Virus record (IMG/VR): IMGVR_UViG_3300036806_000133
Location: 1 to 28,215 of that record
Reading direction: 5' to 3' (one strand)
DNA from: a virus
DNA: 28,215 nt
Shown here: one piece after another, positions 23,573-28,215 of the stretch
Numbering within the stretch: the stretch's first letter is position 1
How the letters are laid out: the number at the start of each line of letters is the position of its first letter
Program-made: the position numbers and the translations under genes
The notes under the pieces: generated by a model
What the model was told of the DNA's origin: nothing
Databases searched by the model: none
The model's input: the letters and a program-made list of their open reading frames with translations, nothing else

Positions 23573-25099
23573 TTACAAATCTCTCTGCTGGATCGCGTCT
23601 TGGAACGGGCTTGTTAGCCCTTGCTGGTCGCGCAGTCTTTGACGAAACAGCAGCGTCGCGTCCTGCCAGTCCGGTTCCATTTGTTCAAGCGGGATAATGG
23701 AAATAGCGGGTCGCGTAATCAAGCCGTAACGCAAAGCGTCAGGCGCGTGATCTTCCAAGCCTTTCCGCTGAACGTCTTCCTGCTTTATCTCGTCGTGAAC
23801 AAGAGCAGGCAGTGTGCGGATCAAATTCCGGCATGTGTTGAAAATGAACAGCCGTGGTTTGATCTTGAGGTTTTCGAGTTTCCGATGTTGATCGGGAATC
23901 GACTCGTCCTCTTCATACGCTAGATACTCGCGAATGCGTGTCCAACCATTGATTCGGTCGCCCGGTGCAGCAGCGGCAGGCGTGCAAGTCCATCCCGCCA
24001 TAGCAAATTCTTCAGCGATAGAGACGCCGGTCTGGGATTCACCCTTCATCCACGACGCCCAGCATTTGGAATCAAGCTTTTTGTATTCGAGAGTTTCGAG
24101 TCCCGTCTCTTCGATTAAAATCTCAGCCCATTTCGACGGTACGGTCTTGCGCCCGTATACCTCGCGATAGACATACACATCCCCGGAAGGGGAGACGGCG
24201 AACCACAGCCCACAGAAATAATCGGGGAAATATCCCCAGTCGCCGGCCCAGAACTTTGTCCAAAACTCTGGGATTTCAAACGGCTCAACAACGTGGTACT
24301 TTTCGCGCCACTCAGAAAAATACTGACCCTCCCACAAATCCCAATCGCCATCCGCCATCGCCCGACGCATTTGGTCAGGCAAAGTCTGGAGGTTCATCTC
24401 GTAATAGTCTTCGGGGTTAAATTTGTTGTCGCTGGCTTTCGCCTGGATGAACTTGAAGCGATCCTTGATTTTCAAAAGAGGCTTGGGAAAATTCGTCCAA
24501 TCGTTTTTAACCAGCGGGTCAATCCAGATGTTTTTGATCCAACCATGCCCCTTGCCTCCGGGGTTAGTACCAGCCATGAATGGGTGAATGAAACCCCTCG
24601 GGAAAGAAGGCTGTCCCGGCATGATGGGCCAGCGAAGGCGTTTGCGAAGCTCGTCAAAAATGTGCTGGTAGTTTTTGCCCAGCTCGTCCACGGCGATTGC
24701 CGCGAATTCAATGGAGTCGTACTTGCCTGGATCGTCGAGGTTGCGGAGCGCGATGTAGCCGCCGCCATATTCGGGTTTGAGCTGCCAGATGAGCCCGAGA
24801 GCGCGGTCTTCTTTCAGCTTGCCAAGCCAGCGGGGAAATTCAGTTTCGATTTTTGCGATTTGCCGGTCTTTCAGCGCGGGATAGTCTTCGCAAAACAGCC
24901 CGACGCGAACATTCCTCACGCCATATTTGAAAAAGGATTCGAGCAGGAAAATGACCAAGCACCAGCGGAGAATCCAGCTCTTACCTCCACCCGCGGCCCC
25001 GCCGTAAAGCACGTACTGATGAGTTTTTGTGGCTTCGTAAAACTCTAGCTGCTTAACCTGTGGGCGGAAGAGCTGCCCAATATCGACGCGCTTACTCAT
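23573..25099 (-). CDS. terL: Large terminase subunit (ATPase-nuclease)
   Basis: 508 residues. The ATPase domain has Walker A GGAAGGGKS (33-41), Walker B FAAIAVDEL (132-140, with D138 and E139) and a coupling-type AGTNPGG (176-182). The nuclease domain has AGDWGY with D287, a further acidic candidate D343 (KLDSKCW), and DHAPDALRYGL (450-460) whose Asp residues complete the RNase H-like site. It translocates DNA into the prohead through the portal and cuts it. Its ATG overlaps the end of the upstream gene by eight bases, the normal small/large terminase arrangement. It lies at the front of the head gene cluster. Confidence 0.95.
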   Translation of the reverse strand: MSKRVDIGQLFRPQVKQLEFYEATKTHQYVLYGGAAGGGKSWILRWCLVIFLLESFFKYGVRNVRVGLFCEDYPALKDRQIAKIETEFPRWLGKLKEDRALGLIWQLKPEYGGGYIALRNLDDPGKYDSIEFAAIAVDELGKNYQHIFDELRKRLRWPIMPGQPSFPRGFIHPFMAGTNPGGKGHGWIKNIWIDPLVKNDWTNFPKPLLKIKDRFKFIQAKASDNKFNPEDYYEMNLQTLPDQMRRAMADGDWDLWEGQYFSEWREKYHVVEPFEIPEFWTKFWAGDWGYFPDYFCGLWFAVSPSGDVYVYREVYGRKTVPSKWAEILIEETGLETLEYKKLDSKCWASWMKGESQTGVSIAEEFAMAGWTCTPAAAAPGDRINGWTRIREYLAYEEDESIPDQHRKLENLKIKPRLFIFNTCRNLIRTLPALVHDEIKQEDVQRKGLEDHAPDALRYGLITRPAISIIPLEQMEPDWQDATLLFRQRLRDQQGLTSPFQDAIQQRDL

Positions 25100-25529
25100 C
25101 GACGGGTTTAATGTCGCCCCAAACGATCATCACCTGCTCGGACTCGTCGTCTTTCGTTGTTCCGGGCTTGCCTTCAATCGTGTCGCGGATTATTTGCAGG
25201 CAAGTGGTTTGGCTAGGCGTAAGTTTCGTCTTGCCGGAGACGCCGTTGAGGATGATCTCTGCCCAAACTTCAGCGAAGGTCTTGCCTTCTGCTTCGGCTT
25301 TCTCTTCGAGCTTCTTGCGCAGTGCTTCAGATAGCGGCTTGAGGCGTGGCTTGTCCGGGCCACTCTCACCAGGTCTGAGTCCGGCTCCACGGAAGTTTTT
25401 CGCCTGTTCGGGGCGCTGACGAGGATCATCCGGACGGACTGCGGGATGGGATTTGTCGAGGTCTATTTCTTTGAAAGTTGTCTGGCGTGCCGATAACGGC
25501 GATTCCAATGGGTTTTTCTTTTCGCTCAC
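25092..25529 (-). CDS. DUF5681-like protein, candidate small terminase subunit (145 residues)
   Basis: GTG start at 25529; no clear ribosome-binding site, but a GAGTAACTAGCT element lies directly upstream. The first 50 residues are polar and probably disordered. A GLRPGESGPDKPRLKPLSEALRKKLEEKAEA-type segment, written here in part (GLRPGESGPDKPRL, then PLSEALRKKLEEK), followed by FAEVWAEIILNG and QIIRDTIEGKPG, matches the general pattern of DUF5681-type phage proteins (KPGxSGNPxGRP, helix, LExxxGKP). Such proteins often sit before large terminases and are thought to bind DNA. It overlaps terL by eight bases. No classical small-terminase helix-turn-helix is evident. Confidence 0.5.
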   Translation of the reverse strand: MSEKKNPLESPLSARQTTFKEIDLDKSHPAVRPDDPRQRPEQAKNFRGAGLRPGESGPDKPRLKPLSEALRKKLEEKAEAEGKTFAEVWAEIILNGVSGKTKLTPSQTTCLQIIRDTIEGKPGTTKDDESEQVMIVWGDIKPVDE

Positions 25530-25531
25530 AA

Positions 25532-25545
25532 TGAGCTAGTTACTC
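25532..25545 (-). promoter_or_regulatory. GAGTAACTAGCT element before the packaging genes
   Basis: Minus-strand GAGTAACTAGCTCA, 16 bases from its first base to the GTG start at 25529, in a gene start lacking a ribosome-binding site. It matches elements near the starts at 26611, 18524 and 17180. Its role is unknown. Confidence 0.35.
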
Positions 25546-25568
25546 AAAGTGAGGAAAAGCCAATGGAT

Positions 25569-26003
25569 TTAAGCGGCGGTGAACTCTTGTTCTTCGGCGA
25601 GGCGTCTACGCAACAGCCCTGCAACGTGTTTTCCGCCTGCCATGTCCCACTTCTCGAACTCTTTTGCTGCCGTCTCGAACTGCTGAGCATTTACGAGCTT
25701 TAGCAGGGTGCTGTGCTGGATGCTTCCGCTTCCGAGGTTGAACGTGAAATCCACGAGCGCGTCGAACTCGCCCTGACTTAGCGGAACTGTCACCAGTGCG
25801 TTTACGACTCTTACTGCCCATGCCATGTCCTCTTGAAGCCACGCTTCAGCTTGTTCTTGTGTGCATGTCTGACCAGCGAACACGTTCAATGTGTGCCCGT
25901 AACCAATCGTCCATTTGCCGACCTGGTCCTGATACGCGGTGAGTTTGCACCCTTCAAATCTTTCTGTCAGTTGAACGCCTGACTTGCTGTACTGCATGTT
26001 CAC
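25569..26003 (-). CDS. Phage lysozyme (GH24 muramidase endolysin)
   Basis: 144 residues. The catalytic block is complete: E17 in RFEGCKL, D26 in AYQDQVGKW, T32 in WTIGYGHT, with the family's E-x8-D-x5-T spacing. The C-terminal helical region includes ALVDFTFNLGSGSIQHSTLLK and GLLRRRLAEEQEF, the usual GH24 ending. It cuts the MurNAc-GlcNAc bond of peptidoglycan at lysis. There is no signal peptide or signal-anchor segment, so release needs a holin. The start is a GTG at 26003 overlapping the spanin-like stop (GTGA); the ATG two codons later is an alternative. Confidence 0.93.
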   Translation of the reverse strand: MNMQYSKSGVQLTERFEGCKLTAYQDQVGKWTIGYGHTLNVFAGQTCTQEQAEAWLQEDMAWAVRVVNALVTVPLSQGEFDALVDFTFNLGSGSIQHSTLLKLVNAQQFETAAKEFEKWDMAGGKHVAGLLRRRLAEEQEFTAA

Positions 26004-26611
26004 AGGTGCTTACCAACCTCGATACCAATGGCAACCAAACCGACCTTCTGTACTCCGCCCCAGAGCTTGCCGAAGAATCCGTGATGCCCAGCGGCTTTCT
26101 TGTATCCCGCGACGACTTTGTCTTTCTCTTTCAGATCGGAATCTTGCTTCGCAACGATCTGCTTTTCAGCGTCGAGGTCTTTCTGTGCAGCGGTGAGTTG
26201 AACTGCGCATGTCTTCCCGTTGGCGAGTTCGGTGAATAGAGGGATGACGTCAGCCTTCGGGAACACAAGGGAGTCATCTGAGGCAACAGTGGGCTGGACA
26301 GGGAGAGTTGGAGCGACAACGGGAATCTCTTTGACTACCTGGGCAGGAGTCTTCACCGTTGCGACCAACTTCTGAATATCAGCTACCTGCGCCTGCGCTT
26401 TCGCGTCGTTGTCCTTGATCTGCTCGTGGAGGTCTGCAATGTCTTTTGCGTTCTGGGCGATGACTTGCGCCGAGGCTTTCTCCTGCGTTTCAGCTTGCAG
26501 CCTTGCATCGTGCTCTCCTCGCCATTGATAGAAAGCAACGACAGCGACCGAGGCAGCCGCAATCCAGACCAGATGGCTGAGAACGAAATGCTTCCAATCG
26601 AATGTGCTCAT
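26000..26611 (-). CDS. Membrane-anchored coiled-coil protein, candidate spanin (203 residues)
   Basis: Type II membrane topology: short N-terminus, one hydrophobic segment (about 9-29, FVLSHLVWIAAASVAVVAFY), then a coiled coil (33-88), a Pro-rich linker (about 90-110, VVKEIPVVAPTLPVQP), a second helical region (132-172) and a partly hydrophobic Gly-rich end (GFFGKLWGGVQKVGLVAIGIE). There is no lipobox. Position directly before and coupled to the lysozyme (GTGA overlap) suggests an inner-membrane spanin-like or other lysis protein; the length is somewhat more than lambda Rz. An alternative is a tail-associated membrane protein. No ribosome-binding site precedes the ATG; an AAGTATCTAGCT element lies there instead. 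Confidence 0.55.
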   Translation of the reverse strand: MSTFDWKHFVLSHLVWIAAASVAVVAFYQWRGEHDARLQAETQEKASAQVIAQNAKDIADLHEQIKDNDAKAQAQVADIQKLVATVKTPAQVVKEIPVVAPTLPVQPTVASDDSLVFPKADVIPLFTELANGKTCAVQLTAAQKDLDAEKQIVAKQDSDLKEKDKVVAGYKKAAGHHGFFGKLWGGVQKVGLVAIGIEVGKHL

Positions 26612-26626
26612 GGAAGCTAGATACTT
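26612..26626 (-). promoter_or_regulatory. AAGTATCTAGCT element before the lysis genes
   Basis: Minus-strand AAGTATCTAGCTTCC ends directly at the ATG at 26611, at a gene start without a ribosome-binding site, and matches elements at other late gene starts. Confidence 0.35.
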
Positions 26627-26652
26627 AGAGGCTTGTATTTATGGCTTATTCA

Positions 26653-26680
26653 GACAATGAAACCCAAAAGCCTATAGATT
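26653..26680 (+). promoter_or_regulatory. Weak promoter candidate for the plus-strand gene
   Basis: In the 154-base divergent gap, CAGACA and TATAGA are separated by 16 bases on the plus strand, each four of six to consensus, about 85 bases before the TTG start at 26766. The remainder of the gap is AT-rich and holds no gene that I can support. Confidence 0.25.
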
Positions 26681-26765
26681 TAATTTCACTTCTATGGCAG
26701 ATTTATATGGATTCGATCCAACCACACGGGCCTCTCTAAACCGCTAGAACCTTCGGGAGGAAATT

Positions 26766-27443
26766 TTGGCTACAGCAGAGATTGGTGCGCCGACGAGTGT
26801 TCTCACCCTCGATGAACTTGCAATTCTTGAAATGACGAGTCCTTCTCATATTGAAGGGACTGAAGAAAACCAGCCGACAATCATCACTACTAAAGACGCC
26901 TATCTATGGGCAGTCCTTTTTTCTCAACTGGTTTCGGACGGAAGAGACAACGATCCAGAATGGTTCCTCAATAGATTCCGATCCGTGCTTGGTAAATACC
27001 GTAACCCCCTTAGAAGTCTGCATCAAAATCTCCTATTTGCTCCTGTACTGCATATACCTTCCAGAATCTTTGTGAAAACAGGGGAGGAGTGCGGCATGAA
27101 TGTTGTTGACCTCCATGATCGGACCGAAATGGCTTATAGAAGCCTCCTCAATAAGGAACTGATAGAGGATCCATTCAAGAAGAAAATTGCATCTTTGGTT
27201 GTGGCGGTTCTTTCAATAATCCCAACTGGATTTACCTCAACAACGGAGAAAGGTGGAGCATATAAAAAAGAAATTCATGCTGTCGCGTGGTCTTACGAGC
27301 ACACGAAGGATAAAAATAAAAAAGAGACGGAGATATTGGACATCAGGCTGCTCAAGTTAATTAAAACTGTTCAGACTAAAATGATAGATGTTTATGATGA
27401 AACCATCAGTGAAAATAAGCCGCCAATTACGAAGAAAAAATAA
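26766..27443 (+). CDS. Hypothetical plus-strand protein (225 residues), accessory (moron) candidate
   Basis: TTG start at 26766 with a GGGAGGA ribosome-binding site at good spacing; TAA at 27441-27443. It is visibly AT-richer than its neighbours and runs against the late operon, both signs of separate acquisition. The product is soluble and mostly helical: DAYLWAVLFSQLVSDG, EWFLNRFRSVLGKYRNPL, a hydrophobic patch KKIASLVVAVLSIIPTGF that could touch membrane, and a Lys-rich C-terminus (ENKPPITKKK). No catalytic motif or known family is recognised. Opposite-strand genes between a regulator and lysis genes are often lysogeny-expressed accessory genes (defence, exclusion, host fitness), but function here is unknown. 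Confidence 0.7.
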   Translation: MATAEIGAPTSVLTLDELAILEMTSPSHIEGTEENQPTIITTKDAYLWAVLFSQLVSDGRDNDPEWFLNRFRSVLGKYRNPLRSLHQNLLFAPVLHIPSRIFVKTGEECGMNVVDLHDRTEMAYRSLLNKELIEDPFKKKIASLVVAVLSIIPTGFTSTTEKGGAYKKEIHAVAWSYEHTKDKNKKETEILDIRLLKLIKTVQTKMIDVYDETISENKPPITKKK

Positions 27444-27508
27444 CTACCCGACGCCTAAAATTCGTAAAAAAGTCTGGCTCACCTGCGCCGCGACCACATT
27501 GACCTTTG

Positions 27509-27530
27509 AAAACTGACCCCCCAGGGGGCC
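27509..27530 (-). terminator. Terminator-like hairpin after the sigma-like gene
   Basis: On the minus strand GGCCCC-CTGG-GGGGTC folds into a six-pair GC-rich stem (one G-U) with a four-base loop, followed by AGTTTTC. An upstream GGGGG (about 27534-27538) can compete for the CCCCC arm. It lies in the 129-base gap between the convergent plus-strand gene and the sigma-like gene; nothing else is evident there. Confidence 0.45.
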
Positions 27531-27572
27531 TATCCCCCGGTGCCTTGAGCCATCCATGCATGCACCCAAGCC

Positions 27573-28115
27573 CTAAGCCACGCGCCGAGCCATGCGTCGG
27601 GCGCTTCGCTTCCATCGCCCGATGATGATGCTTACCGTCTGGTGCGTGTAAGCTCTTCCATTCTTGTGGCGCACCCGCTCCGCGATCTCGCGGTTGTTGG
27701 CTCCAGCCATGTGCATGCGCACCATGCGCCGATGAGAGGGGTTGTCCATGCCATGCATCGCGGCGTCGGCGACAAGCTGCATCGGAACACATTCTGCTGC
27801 CGGTGTGCGCATGTCAGGCAGGCGATCCGCCCAGGTCTCATCTGAATCCGGAGGCTGCGCGTCAAGGGAGATGTGTGTATGCTTCAGGATTTTGCCCAGC
27901 TCAGTGCGGCATGTGTTCGCGATGAGGCTCTTGATGTATGCGTCGTGGGCGGGGTGCTGGAAGTCGATCTTGGAGTAATGCTGGCAAAGGCGCAGACGCG
28001 CTGCGGCGAACAGGTCCTCGCCGTCCTCTGGGGGCAAGCGGTAGGTGTTGCACATGGCGCGTGCGACAGACCAAATCCAGGAGCTATAAGTTTCGAGCAA
28101 TTCTTCAAGGAGCAT
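27573..28115 (-). CDS. Sigma-70-family-like phage transcription factor (180 residues)
   Basis: Two-domain layout of an ECF-type sigma factor. Residues about 8-78 match region 2 (YSSWIWSVARAMCNTYRLPPEDGEDLFAAARLRL in part, an acidic ED followed by LxxAxxRL, then ANTCRTELGKIL). A linker follows (79-125), and a region-4-like helix-turn-helix occupies about 128-172 (HRRMVRMHMAGANNREIAERV, then THQTVSIIIGRWKRSARR). The GANNREIAERV and HQTVSIIIGRWKR phrases are typical of the DNA-reading helices. It stands first in the late-strand order, so it plausibly directs host RNA polymerase to late promoters. Alternatives are a phage antitermination-like factor with the same fold. No ribosome-binding site is obvious at the ATG. 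Confidence 0.6.
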   Translation of the reverse strand: MLLEELLETYSSWIWSVARAMCNTYRLPPEDGEDLFAAARLRLCQHYSKIDFQHPAHDAYIKSLIANTCRTELGKILKHTHISLDAQPPDSDETWADRLPDMRTPAAECVPMQLVADAAMHGMDNPSHRRMVRMHMAGANNREIAERVRHKNGRAYTHQTVSIIIGRWKRSARRMARRVA

Positions 28116-28162
28116 CTACTGGGAGATACTCGTAGCGCAAAAATTTGAAGGATTAGCGGTTG

Positions 28163-28177
28163 CGACGCGCAGCGTCG
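28163..28177. repeat. Inverted repeat upstream of the sigma-like gene
   Basis: CGACGC and GCGTCG are perfect six-base arms around GCA. It lies about 50 bases before the sigma-like start and could be an operator or a weak terminator of an upstream gene; no T-tract supports the latter on either strand. Confidence 0.35.
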
Positions 28178-28215
28178 TTTGGCTGAAACTTTGAAGAAAA
28201 ATCTGTGGTGGGTGC

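Noticed and set aside
24293-25048. 251-codon plus-strand frame antisense to the large terminase
   Set aside because: It lies wholly opposite terL, which has all catalytic motifs. The frame has no ribosome-binding site that I could support and looks like a shadow of the opposite codon usage.
28153-28215. C-terminal end of another minus-strand gene entering from the right edge
   Set aside because: All three minus frames are open from the edge: one stops with TAA at 28153-28155 after 20 codons, one stops with TAG directly before the sigma-like ATG, and the third runs on into that gene. So the sequence cannot show which, if any, is used.
1-28215. Integrase, attachment sites, tRNA genes, CRISPR arrays or insertion sequences
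   Set aside because: I looked for recombinase proteins, cloverleaf-like segments, regularly spaced repeats and terminal inverted repeats with a transposase and saw none, so the window gives no proof of a prophage boundary.

Overview
The window is the late (packaging, head, tail, lysis) half of a tailed-phage genome or prophage. Nearly all genes lie on the minus strand, so the transcription order runs from the right end to the left. No tape-measure, tail-tube, sheath or baseplate gene is visible. Instead there are a P22-gp4/T7-gp11-like adaptor, a P22-gp10-like stabilisation protein and a cluster of low-complexity internal-virion-type proteins before a long fibre, so a short-tailed (podovirus-like) virion is the best reading. 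The receiver-like protein at the left end resembles a type I associate with Acidobacteriota, as does the style of the Ig-like and carbohydrate-binding insertions. An acidobacterial host is therefore likely but not proven. No integrase, repressor, replication gene, tRNA or CRISPR array is seen, so free phage and prophage cannot be told apart.

Layout, in transcription order: a sigma-factor-like regulator (28115-27573) with a terminator-like hairpin after it; an AT-richer plus-strand gene of unknown function (26766-27443); a membrane/coiled-coil spanin-like protein and a GH24 lysozyme; a DUF5681-like candidate small terminase and the large terminase; seven small head-region proteins (two with zinc-ribbon-like cysteine pairs); portal with an inserted zinc-ribbon-like module; scaffold; major capsid protein with a structured leader and a strong terminator-like hairpin behind it; two unknown proteins; adaptor; stabilisation/tail protein; an FN3/carbohydrate-binding tail protein; two small proteins; four internal-virion-type proteins; a small divergent plus-strand membrane peptide gene (4078-4230); a three-gene overlapping membrane cassette that includes a 38-residue gene; the tail fibre; and a separately promoted pseudo-receiver gene. 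The first 174 bases carry the end of a plus-strand gene converging on this block.

The packaging and head genes form a conventional cascade. The unusual material is regulatory: a phage sigma-like factor; a recurrent GAGTAYCTAGC-type element at several late gene starts; a 47-50 base element duplicated before the scaffold gene and a second gene; a capsid leader with three mutually complementary segments that could switch access to the ribosome-binding site; and a receiver domain that has lost its phosphorylation site. Several starts are TTG or GTG and were chosen from ribosome-binding sites. There is no gene-free stretch longer than about 150 bases.
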